The position numbers were made by a program, and so were the translations under genes. Below the pieces are notes generated by a model. The model saw only the letters and a list, made by a program, of their open reading frames with translations, made no database searches and had not been told where the DNA came from. From positions 1-20,502 of the forward strand of contig JANBPT010000867.1 of assembly GCA_027575765.1 (NCBI GenBank): 20,502 nucleotides of DNA, in the 5' to 3' direction. This document shows, piece after piece, positions 11,220-19,109 of this stretch (position 1 is the first letter of the stretch; every line of letters begins with the position of its first letter). Source of the stretch: Tieghemiomyces parasiticus (lineage: Eukaryota > Kickxellomycota > Dimargaritomycetes > Dimargaritales > Dimargaritaceae).

Positions 11220-12560
11220 ATATTACATCCTATACCTTGCCTAAGACGCCCCATGGTTTCATCTACAATTCCAATATCAGAGACCTCAATATTTTCCTAA
11301 CCGAATCATTTGGTGGTACCCATAAAACGTATGGCAATATAAAATGATATGGCAGGAGAAAGATTCTGACCCTGTATTAGGTTCTTTGTTCCGCTTAAAA
11401 TAGTCCACAGTGCATAAATTTTTCCAACCTTTAATTTCCGTCTCTCAGCGGCCTATCCTTTAAGATCCTCTCCCAGGAATCTCATCGTTGAGCAATATAC
11501 TGAATGTGTTTCTGGTTAGAACCATGAACTCGTATGAATATTACTGAGTACAATCAGATGTCGGACATCCCAAAACGTGATGATTTGTAAATATTTTCAG
11601 CGGGTAACAAGGATAATATAAGAAGTAAAGAGGCAAATAGTAAAGAAGAATACAGCAGATGTAAAGAAAATGACGAGGTTTTTATCAAAGGTAAAGGGTA
11701 ACAGAGTTAATCATAGAATAATGAAGTAGAGGCGCATTAACGTTAATATCAAGTTAAGAGGATAAAGAATAAGAAAATGTATTAGCCCTTGATAGACTGG
11801 CAGATTATAAGTATCCCGTGATGGGCATGAGTCGCAGCATCAGGGGGGTCGGTAAGCCGCGGTAGAGGTGCCCTCATCGCAACGTTGTACACGGGGCGTA
11901 AAAATCCCCTTTCTCCGCCCTCCCTATTATACTTGATTAACTGCCGATTTTTATCAGTTCAGATACCATTTGATTACGTTGCCGTATGACACATATCACG
12001 GGCTGTCACTTCATTGAAAGGACAGTCGCTAGAGTCTATTCTTTACTATCATCAGCAATATACATATGCTCGCCACTCGATGAGGATAAATAGGGCCGCC
12101 GTGCCTCTTAAAAAAACGATATTAGTGACCCGATTTGTTGTTCATTAATTTTTCTCCTCTTTTCCAAACTGACTACTACGAACGACGCCATTGTGGACTC
12201 ATTTTAACTGCATCCACAAAAACAAACAAAATGTTAAGCGGACCGCGATACGATAGCTGGTCCCACTTACAAAACCCCCCTATAGTACTTTAGGGAGTTC
12301 AGGAATATGCAGTCAGGGCTAGGGTTCCCCAATTTGCACCGCAAAAGGAAATTGGATAAATATTAAATGAATTACCAAAAGAAGAAAGGTCTACAACATA
12401 TAACAATAAACGAGCTTAGGGGATACTGATACTAGACTTTACTAGATGGATAGTGCCAATGGATGACACCATGAAACGGAATGAATAGGAAATACTGTCG
12501 GGCCCTGTGTTGCATACTTGGGTCCATGTTATATACTATGACTATAATTAATGATTTGCG
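11220..12560. other. AT-rich intergenic spacer
   Basis: No credible ORF on either strand. At 11600-11780 the plus strand is purine-rich, with GTAAAG at 11625, 11640, 11661 and 11691. Nothing else was recognised. Confidence 0.5.
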
Positions 12561-12573
12561 CTAAATGGTGGGG

Positions 12574-12805
12574 GGCCTGGCTGGCCCTCCGTCTATTCCA
12601 GGCCTCTCCCAGGGGTTACCCGGCCTCTTTCCTTTCTTTTCTTTTGCTTCTTGTGTAGGCGCGGCCTACTAAAGCTCTTTAAAGCGAGAAGGTGTGCTTG
12701 GCTTCACAACAAAAGTGTGAAGCATAGGGGGGAAAAGGTGCAAAGTATAATATGACAAACAGATAGTTGCTTTTTAATAATAACTAGGTGCCTTGATGCA
12801 AGGCA
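12574..12805. repeat. Cluster of short perfect hairpins
   Basis: Four perfect inverted repeats occur within 232 bp: GGCCTGG/CCAGGCC (12574-12580 and 12598-12604), GTAGGC/GCCTAC with a 3-nt loop (12655-12669), GCTTCACA/TGTGAAGC with a 7-nt loop (12701-12723), and TGCCTTG/CAAGGCA with a 3-nt loop (12789-12805). No coding frame covers them. They may belong to a mobile-element remnant or a structured transcript. The third contains the 13-mer TTCACAACAAAAG that recurs just before the tRNA gene. Confidence 0.45.
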
Positions 12806-12928
12806 GGGGAAACACTCCCAAAACCATTAAGTGTAATAGGTTCAACCTTAAATACAAAACTAGACTGATACTGCACCGTGGTGCCCTCAAGTTACCCTGG
12901 CTTATAGGTACTGCTGACAACCTGGTAG

Positions 12929-12982
12929 ATGAAACAAAATAAATCCAAAAGTATGAAACATAAAATCGAAAAGTATGAAACC
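12929..12982 (+). repeat. Tandem repeat, 22-24 bp unit, two and a third copies
   Basis: Units begin at ATGAAAC at 12929, 12953 and 12975. The 13-mer AAAAGTATGAAAC is identical at 12947-12959 and 12969-12981. The tract is A-rich and non-coding. Confidence 0.7.
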
Positions 12983-13175
12983 CCAGCCATGGGAAACTTA
13001 GGATATTATTGGCAGGGGTTTGGAGGATTGTCTTGTGCCTGTGGATTGGCCTCTCTGCCTCCCCTAGTGGATTGTTGGCCTTCTACTGTGACCTAAAGGT
13101 AGTTGCCTTATACAAGAGATTCTCTGGTCTCTTCAAGAGGCTAGATTATATAAGCGCTCCACAGAAGTGTTGTGG

Positions 13176-13189
13176 TTAGCTGCAGCTAA
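13176..13189. repeat. 14-bp perfect palindrome
   Basis: TTAGCTGCAGCTAA is self-complementary and lies just inside the left end of the candidate LTR. Confidence 0.8.
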
Positions 13190-13321
13190 TCACTAACTGG
13201 TTTTATCAACGTTGGCCGCCAGAAGACAATAACCAAAGCCACTGGACGCCCAGGCCAAGTTTATCAATAATCCTAGCTTCCTTTGATTGCAAAACCAAAA
13301 GCCTATTGTCTTTGTCATAAC

Positions 13322-13375
13322 CGGACGTCAGTTAGACGTCCGATAGCCAGTATAAAATGGGCCCAAGTTGGGCCC
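13322..13375. repeat. Two hairpins bracketing a TATA box
   Basis: CGGACGTC/GACGTCCG with a 5-nt loop (13322-13342) lies just upstream of TATAAAAT (13351-13358). GGGCCCAA/TTGGGCCC with a single central base (13359-13375) follows directly. The first arm pair contains two GACGTC palindromes resembling bZIP (CRE-like) sites. The group looks like a compact promoter, perhaps that of the candidate LTR. Confidence 0.5.
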
Positions 13376-13833
13376 TACAAATAAATGACAGCTTTTATTT
13401 TGACCAATATTCATTTCTACATAATTGCGCAAATTATCCTTTTATTTTTTCTCATCACTTCTTATCTTTTCAGAACTGATCATAGTCCGTCAAAACAAAA
13501 TGTTGTGCGTGGGACCTAAAACCTTTTATCACTTCCTCTATCAAGTTTTGATTTTACGTTTGTTTATTAGGTTTGGACAACTCTTTGACTCCGACCCTAT
13601 ATCAGACTTGTCACTTTGTCCAAGGAACCGTTACTATCTGTCTTTCATTCTTGTTTGCTGATTAAGCTTTGTTATCTTCCGAATACAAAAGGCGTGAACC
13701 GCGCCCTACAATAAAAAGGGGATATACACTCTTTTCACATTTTGATCTAAATTGGACTATTAAGTTTTTCCCTCTCTATCTGGTTTACGATACAAAAGAG
13801 GCTGAAGTGCCTTTGTTCACAACAAAAGCATAG

Positions 13834-13915
13834 GTCAGTGTGCCAGAGTGGTTAATGGGTATGACTCGAAATCATATGGGCTTCGCCCGCGCAGGTTCAA
13901 ATCCTGCCGCTGACG
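13834..13915 (+). tRNA. tRNA-Ser (anticodon CGA)
   Basis: An 82-nt class II cloverleaf folds completely. The acceptor GTCAGTG pairs with CGCTGAC (one T-G wobble) and the discriminator base is G. The D stem is CCA/TGG. The anticodon stem TATGA/TCATA encloses CTCGAAA, giving CGA, which reads UCG serine codons. A long variable arm GGGC-TTC-GCCC, typical of serine tRNAs, follows. The T arm is GCAGG-TTCAAAT-CCTGC. The internal B box is GGTTCAAATCC (13894-13904) and the A box lies in the D arm from 13840. Four T residues at 13916-13919 form a Pol III terminator. CCA is not encoded, as in eukaryotic nuclear genes. There is no intron after the anticodon loop, although some fungal tRNA-Ser(CGA) genes have one. 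Confidence 0.95.
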
Positions 13916-13919
13916 TTTT
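13916..13919 (+). terminator. Pol III T-run terminator
   Basis: TTTT directly after the discriminator base of the tRNA-Ser gene. Confidence 0.75.
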
Positions 13920-14560
13920 ACTTCTTATCTCAACTTTTTCCCACGTATCAGCTGCTGGTTTAGGTACTGATGTTCATCATTTAGCTACCAATTGCCAAAT
14001 CCTGTTAGGTCTGTCAAAGTCAAAGAAGTACTTACTTAGAAGAAGGAGGAAGTTTTATATGTGTGCTGCCATGAGAATCCTTGAAACTTATATAGTACAT
14101 TTAGCCTGCACATTAATTTATTCAATAAACATGGTATATAAAAAAAGTGGCCAAGTGATTTGGGATCATAGTAATAATAGAAGGGCCAAGGTTTCGTTTT
14201 ATATACATATATATTATGATAATGAAAGTGTGTCCTTTCTGCAAAAGTTTATCAATTGGCATTATATATACCACAACCTCAGTTGAACAAGGTTATAGAA
14301 AATATCATAAAGAGTCATGAGAGAAGTAGCATCTAAAATAGACGCTAGGATGGCCTAATCAAAAGCCAATACAAACCATATAGCTCATAACAAACTCAAA
14401 GTTAGTTTTGACTGGATGATGAGCGGAAAGTGGTTAATGAGGCTTGCAGTACTCATAAACCAACCATACAACCATGCAGTGTTCACCCACTGAGGACACA
14501 AACTGCAGATCCCCTACAGCTGTGTGGTGATTGGGAACCACCACATTAGATTTTCCTAAG
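13920..14560. other. AT-rich spacer with an unexplained open frame
   Basis: The frame in register with 13840 stays open from inside the tRNA to a stop at 14284-14286, giving about 120 codons after the tRNA. It lacks an ATG of its own near the front and I recognise no motif; the content is Lys/Arg/Tyr-rich. It may be a decayed element or chance. No other feature was seen. Confidence 0.3.
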
Positions 14561-14567
14561 GTAAAGT

Positions 14568-14639
14568 CCAAGTCTACTATTTCAGAACCATTAATTCTGT
14601 GATAGTAGAATAGCCTTTTGGTTATGGTATTAGACTTGG
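14568..14639. repeat. Nested imperfect hairpin
   Basis: CCAAGTCT (14568-14575) pairs with AGACTTGG (14632-14639). Inside it CTACTAT (14574-14580) pairs with ATAGTAG (14602-14608), and CAGAA (14583-14587) with TTCTG (14595-14599) around a 7-nt loop. The inner 35 nt fold almost continuously. It could be the core of a small non-autonomous element or an RNA stem. Confidence 0.5.
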
Positions 14640-14684
14640 GCCGGATACCAACACAAGCTGCCTGCTAAGGTTGCTAGCCGACCA

Positions 14685-14690
14685 TATAAA
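14685..14690 (+). promoter_or_regulatory. Possible orphan TATA box with CT-rich leader
   Basis: TATAAA is followed by about 190 bp of pyrimidine-rich sequence to 14880, like the leaders of the recognisable genes. No convincing coding region follows: the frame from the ATG at 15038 gives only 40 aa, and an adjacent frame is open for about 66 codons. It may be the promoter of a decayed gene. Confidence 0.25.
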
Positions 14691-14899
14691 CCTAGGTCAG
14701 GCCACCTCTCCTCCAGTTTCTTCTCCATCTGTTAACCTACACTTTATATCATTTGGCATTCATAGCTCTCCCATTCTATCCCTCTCCTTATGCTCGTCGC
14801 ACTCCTTACGCCCTTGCTCTAGCTAGTTCACTCCTTCTCATTTGTATCCACCTTACACTTACACTTCACCTTACTTGTCGCCTATTGCTTGAATTGTTG

Positions 14900-16200
14900 C
14901 ACCGCTAGGAAAAGCCCGTTACGACCCCCTCCCCACGCCGGCTAGTTCCCATTAACGGCATCACAAGGCTGCTCCTTGGCACTTGCTGTAGAAGTCGTAA
15001 ATCCATAAATCGATCGCACTCTGGTATCATAGTATTTATGGATTTCGCTGAAATCTTGTTTTGTGAGCAGTCTGAGTTGTCCAATGGAGCTGCAAAACTC
15101 CACACCTTTAGCCTGCAATTATCAAAACGCCCGATTTCTAGAGTGGGATGCTGTGTTTAACTATATGAGCTCCTGCAGAGTGGAAAAAGTGGAATACACG
15201 TCGAATGGCCAAAAAATTGGCGGAGTATGGTGAGGATCTCAGCAACAGGATACTGAACCTAGCAAGTAAAGTTATGGATGATTAACAACTAATGAGCTTA
15301 CTTGGAGGCTTGGCAATACTGAAGGGGGGTGGAGGTGATGCAACATAAGGGCGGAGTAATAGTGCTTTGGGGATCGATAGGCCCAAGCTGAGGTGGCCAG
15401 GATCTGTGGTCTAGTTAAGCAAGGCTACAAGCCTTGCTCGAACGTGGAAGCTTGGGTTGGTCGGGGGAATTGCAAAATGGACGGCCAGAGGAAATGCTAA
15501 GGTAGTTCTTTAGGAACAAAAAAAAGCATGTGAGTTGACCGCAGCCATAGCTCCGTGTTTCAACCGCTCTTTTTCCCGCATGTTTCATTGCCCCAAGTCG
15601 CTCAAGATTTTGGAGCTATCAACAAGGGTCATGGCTAGCAGGTCAATTATCTGTTTTCCGGGTTAGTTGGCTGCTAAATCAATAAAGTTATGGAGTCTCT
15701 CGGCCGCAGAACAATCCAGGGGTTAGAGACCTTTTCCGTCGGCACTGGGAATTGGCTAGATCATTTTTCCGGTCCGTGCTAAGCCCGTATACCCCTTGTT
15801 CGACTGGAGCTCAATTTATTAAGTGAGGTGGACTTCTATTGGTGGAATTTTACCAAATGGCCAAGGGGTCCGAAGGGTGAGCAGGTCCAAGTTGCCGAAG
15901 AGGAGCTTGATGGACGTCTAATTCGCTGGCCTAGGGTGGTAGGAAAAACTTGCCCGTGCCACCGCAACGCAAACGTAATCCGTTGCATGCAGCCAGCCCT
16001 GGAAACCCTGGCGCTGGAGGTGCACTTCCCTGGCCATAGGGTGGATATGGTTATCATGGGCAAATTAGAGAAACCTGTGCCGAAATGACGCCCTTCGTCC
16101 GCGGTTGTGGTCGGGTCTGCTGTTATTTCAAAGTGAAAAAGGCTTTTGTGGGACCACTTTCGCTTGGGTAGAGTATCACCTCGGGCACCATCTACTCCCT
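14900..16200. other. Spacer upstream of the small heat-shock gene
   Basis: It holds a perfect hairpin AGCAAGGC/GCCTTGCT with a 5-nt loop at 15418-15438 and a frame open from 15783 to 16088 (about 100 codons). That frame has no ATG before residue 70 and no family I recognise. A complete heat-shock element of alternating GAA/TTC units was looked for and not found. TTTCA/TGAAA at 16126-16138 has the wrong spacing for one. Confidence 0.4.
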
Positions 16201-16213
16201 ACCTGTCTCCAGA

Positions 16214-16222
16214 TATATAAAG
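16214..16222 (+). promoter_or_regulatory. TATA box of the small heat-shock gene
   Basis: TATATAAAG lies 168 bp before the ATG and is followed by a CT-rich leader with no upstream ATG. The adjoining AGGGG (16221-16225) matches the short yeast stress-response element core, though such a 5-mer is weak evidence. Confidence 0.65.
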
Positions 16223-16381
16223 GGGTCCTACTCGGCCCTTACTAGTCTAACTAACTAACCTTCTCTATATTTAGCCGCCTGATCTCTAACACGTTACTCT
16301 CAATTCATTTTTCGTCTAATCTACTCGGTGTGTTTCCTTCACATTCTCCCACGAGCCTCCCAACTGCTTAAGCTCACCACG

Positions 16382-17224
16382 ATGCTTGTTTCGTTTACAT
16401 CTCGACGACACGGCTCATCCCACCGGAGTGGTCGCCGCAATCACCTCGGCGGCCATGGACATGGTCGTTATCATCCACACGCACCCTTTGACCACTTGGA
16501 CCGGTTCTTCGGTATCCCTCACGATGAAACCAAAGCTGGCAACCGTGGTGATACCAACGACTCTACGACTGACGAGAGCGATTCCTCCGACGCTGAGTTT
16601 CTCACCTACCCTTGGGCCCACAAGCCGTGGTGGTCGAATTCTGAAGGGCCATTTCCCGCAGCCCACGGAGGCGTTCCTCGAGCTCACGAAGAACGGTGCC
16701 ACCGCCGTAGTCGCCACCACCACCGCCACCACCACCATCACTTTCACGGTGGCCGCAATCACCACCACGATTTTGAAGGCACCCACTTTAATTTCCATGA
16801 CTTACATGGTCCGTTCCAGGGGCATCGTCATCCTCGTCGTGTTGGTGTGCGTGGGAGCAACTTCACTGAGGATGCAGAAAATTATATGATCGAGCTTCCT
16901 CTGGCCGGCATCTCATTCCAGCACGTTTCGGTGCAGGTAGAGGATGACCATATCCTCGTGATCAAAACCAACCTGCCCTCGGCGACTAGCGCTAGCCCGA
17001 CAGTTGAAGCTTCTAACGTGAAGGACGGTAGATCACTCCGACCTGGCGAAGGCAATGGTACCAGTAGTGCCAACCAAGCAACCCGTCACGTCAACTATCG
17101 CGTACCCTTTCCGCGTAGCAGTATCAATGCTGACAACATTAACGCCAAGTTCCGGGACGGCCTGCTGCTGATGTTGATACCCAAGGTCCCCATTTCCTTG
17201 CGCAATATCCCCGTCGCCTCCTAG
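16382..17224 (+). CDS. Histidine-rich small heat-shock protein (Hsp20/alpha-crystallin)
   Basis: ATP-independent chaperone expected to bind unfolding proteins and form oligomers. It is 280 aa in one exon. The ATG at 16382 is the first after the TATA box; the frame stays open upstream but without an ATG. The alpha-crystallin domain spans about 161-268: FTEDAENYMIELPLAGIS, then VSVQVEDDHILVIKT, a low-complexity loop (about 200-235), and NYRVPFPRSSINADNINAKF with DGLLLMLIPK closing the fold. IPV at 276-278 matches the C-terminal I/V-X-I/V oligomer-docking motif. The N-terminal 150 residues contain 30 histidines, including RHHHRHHHHH at 111-120, plus an acidic Ser/Thr/Asp stretch (57-72). Such a His-rich arm is unusual for the family and could bind metals or sense pH (inference). 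Another frame across the His region is open for 167 codons only because of the repeated His codons. Family assignment is secure. Confidence 0.93.
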   Translation: MLVSFTSRRHGSSHRSGRRNHLGGHGHGRYHPHAPFDHLDRFFGIPHDETKAGNRGDTNDSTTDESDSSDAEFLTYPWAHKPWWSNSEGPFPAAHGGVPRAHEERCHRRSRHHHRHHHHHFHGGRNHHHDFEGTHFNFHDLHGPFQGHRHPRRVGVRGSNFTEDAENYMIELPLAGISFQHVSVQVEDDHILVIKTNLPSATSASPTVEASNVKDGRSLRPGEGNGTSSANQATRHVNYRVPFPRSSINADNINAKFRDGLLLMLIPKVPISLRNIPVAS

Positions 17225-17391
17225 ATTGTCAAAGGTTTAGCTTAGCAAGCTACAAGTTTCCCCTTCTCTTCTCCGATAGCTTTGATTGATTTTTATCATT
17301 GTTTTCTTATCAGTTTATTAAGTCTACACTTTCGGCCATTGGGCCCACTTTTATTCTGCTCCATTCTGTTTCGCTGCTCTCACCAAATTAC

Positions 17392-17397
17392 AATAAA
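17392..17397 (+). terminator. AATAAA poly(A) signal of the small heat-shock gene
   Basis: Canonical hexamer 168 bp after the TAG stop, following T-rich 3' UTR sequence. Confidence 0.6.
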
Positions 17398-17399
17398 CC

Positions 17400-18320
17400 T
17401 TTACCAAGGCAATCACTAGTTTCAGATAATTCGGATAATTTTCTGTACTAAGCTATCTACGATAATATGGTAGAATAGATACGATGAGATCTGTCCATCG
17501 AATTTTGCCTCGCGCCCACCTTCATCCCGCCTCCAACCGAATAAACATCGAATCAAGTTAAAGTGAGCACATTACGAAAAATAAAGAATATTAACTTTGG
17601 AGAGTTTCTGTGGTACCTGAAACAAGGCGTTAAGCCCCCAAGTACCCCCTGCAGGCAAGATACGTTATGCAAGAATCAGCCCATACGGCGACTTGCCAAC
17701 GACCCACCAACCTTGCACATATCCACGAACCGACTTATAAGGCGAACACCGCCAGTCGCAGACTAGGCTCATCTTCTCTACACTTGCAATTCGAATAAAA
17801 CCTTTTCTTTATTAACTGGCTTCCAGCCTACCACAGTTTCTTCCAAAAAGCATATCCACCTTCTTCCACGTTGCTTTTCGAATAAAGTGTTTTTATTCCG
17901 TGTCTAGCCCATTAATGTTAATACTCTACAGAGAATTCCGGATGTTGACGACGTATTATCATGTATGCTTTTACCCTAGCCTTCTCGTCGGCCGGATGTT
18001 GTCAATGACGTGAATGAGGGAAGGAGGCAACACTAGGTATTGCTAAGATTACCTAGAGGTGACACGAACGAAAGCGGCCGGTTTAACTTCACCGGCCTTC
18101 ATGAGTGAATCTTGGGAACAAGCAACGCTGCCGATTATTTCCGGGACAACTCATCACCACCCAGGTGTCCTTTATTGGCATACCCGCAATATTCGGCCCT
18201 GGTGGTGGGTAAGTTACCTTGCTTCCTCAACTATTTAATTTTTTTGGAGACAGATGTCATTGCTCCTGCCGCATAGGTTATTTTTAGAATGCCAGTGGCC
18301 AATTTTTGGTTTTCTATTAT
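17400..18320. other. Spacer with three CGAATAAA sites
   Basis: CGAATAAA occurs ending at 17545, 17799 and 17886; the last two are TTCGAATAAA. The frame at 17563-17766 starts with GTG and is not convincing. CCGGATGTTG is repeated at 17938-17947 and 17992-18001. A perfect hairpin GGCCGGT/ACCGGCC with an 8-nt loop lies at 18076-18097. No gene is supported, though the clustered signals may mark ends of an unannotated transcript. Confidence 0.35.
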
Positions 18321-18613
18321 CCCTTATATAATGCTGGCCCCTAAAAATCAGATGAACAATGTGGGCTGTTGAACCTTGGCACGCACTTACACCTGTACTC
18401 CATACCGTCGTCATTTCCCACCGGGGACAATCCCCTGGCCAGTTTAGACGTTATTTCGTGCGGAGGAGCCGGCATGTCTGACAAGGCGCCCCTGGGAAGA
18501 CCCTAAAGAAGACACGGACACTATTTAGGGATAGGAACATACCACCTTCTAGGGCATAGGTACTGGTTTGCTCTCTAATTTTATCTGTGTAGACTGCCAA
18601 CGCATGACCTACC

Positions 18614-19108
18614 ATGACCACAGTCTTCTTTTTCTTCTTCATTCCTCCCACACTCTTCCAGGTCAACACTAGCTTCTAAAGAAGGGCGTTGTCGATGCGC
18701 CTGAATCTGTCCAAGCTGCTCTGGCTACTGTAAATTATGTTAATTTTCGGTACAACGCGGTGTGGTCATTCGACGGCAAACCCCTACCTCCCCTCTACTT
18801 CATCCCCCCCAAAAATCAGACCTCAATACTCGTAAAAAACTGAGATCAAAATGTAACAATCTCAAAGTTGAAACGACCATTGACAAAGATCTGGCATTCA
18901 TGAATTATGTCAAGCAGGAGCCCACGGGAACCCCAGAATATGGAGATGGGGAAAGGTTAGAGCCGTACCACAGTACTGGCTGACGGTCAGGTTTCACAAC
19001 CTGATAGACCTCCCACTCGGTGGAGGCTCCTTAATGCAGGGCGGCGACTCGGGGCCCTGGGTGTTTCATTGTCTAGCTAGCTATCGCTATACTTTCTATT
19101 CAAACTAG
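18614..19108 (+). pseudogene. Possible broken secreted-protein gene with a GGDSGPW motif
   Basis: Three adjoining plus-strand frames look protein-like but do not join. An ATG at 18614 opens a 21-aa hydrophobic, signal-like peptide (MTTVFFFFFIPPTLFQ). From 18673 another frame runs to 18843 with DAPESVQAALATVNYVNFRY and WSFDGKPLPPLYFIPP. From 18884 a third runs to TAG at 19106-19108 and contains SLMQGGDSGPWVFH, which resembles the active-site serine segment of trypsin-like proteases (GDSGGP) with one Gly missing. A TATA-like TATATAAT lies at 18325-18332. No His or Asp catalytic segments were recognised and the total is short for a protease. It could be a decayed gene, a gene with introns I cannot place, or chance. 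Confidence 0.25.
18987..19026. repeat. Two adjacent hairpins
   Basis: TCAGGTT/AACCTGA with a 4-nt loop (18987-19004) is followed by CCTCC/GGAGG (19009-19013 and 19022-19026), which extends to 7 bp with one bulged C. They sit just before the GGDSGPW motif. Confidence 0.6.
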
Positions 19109-19109
19109 G

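Larger units (their letters stand above)
13168..13824 (+). mobile_element. Candidate solo LTR directly upstream of tRNA-Ser
   Basis: The segment starts TGTTGTG and ends CACAACA, an exact 7-bp terminal inverted repeat with the TG...CA ends of retroviral-type LTRs. Inside are a TATA box (TATAAAAT, 13351-13358) and AATAAA signals at 13380-13385 and 13710-13715, in the order expected of U3-R-U5. Flanks are GAAG (13164-13167) and AAAG (13825-13828), a 3-of-4 match that could be a decayed target duplication. It ends 9 bp before a tRNA gene, the kind of site used by Ty3-like elements. No second LTR, primer-binding site or pol frame is present. The termini could still be coincidental. Confidence 0.35.

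Noticed and set aside
12929..12982. CRISPR-like array
   Set aside because: There are only two short adjacent A-rich copies without spacers, in a eukaryotic context.
15267..15694. 12-bp direct repeat TAAAGTTATGGA at 15267 and 15683
   Set aside because: Several exact 12-mers are expected to recur by chance in 20 kb, and the flanks are not similar.
16126..16138. TTTCA/TGAAA as a heat-shock element
   Set aside because: The TTC and GAA units are 8 bp apart centre to centre rather than the required 5, and there is no third unit.
16415..16798. 127-codon antisense frame in the heat-shock gene
   Set aside because: It is antisense to the His-rich region, with only Val/Ala runs and no domain.
16386..16889. 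167-codon frame overlapping the heat-shock gene
   Set aside because: It is a shadow caused by repeated CAC/CAT His codons. The other frame carries the complete alpha-crystallin domain.
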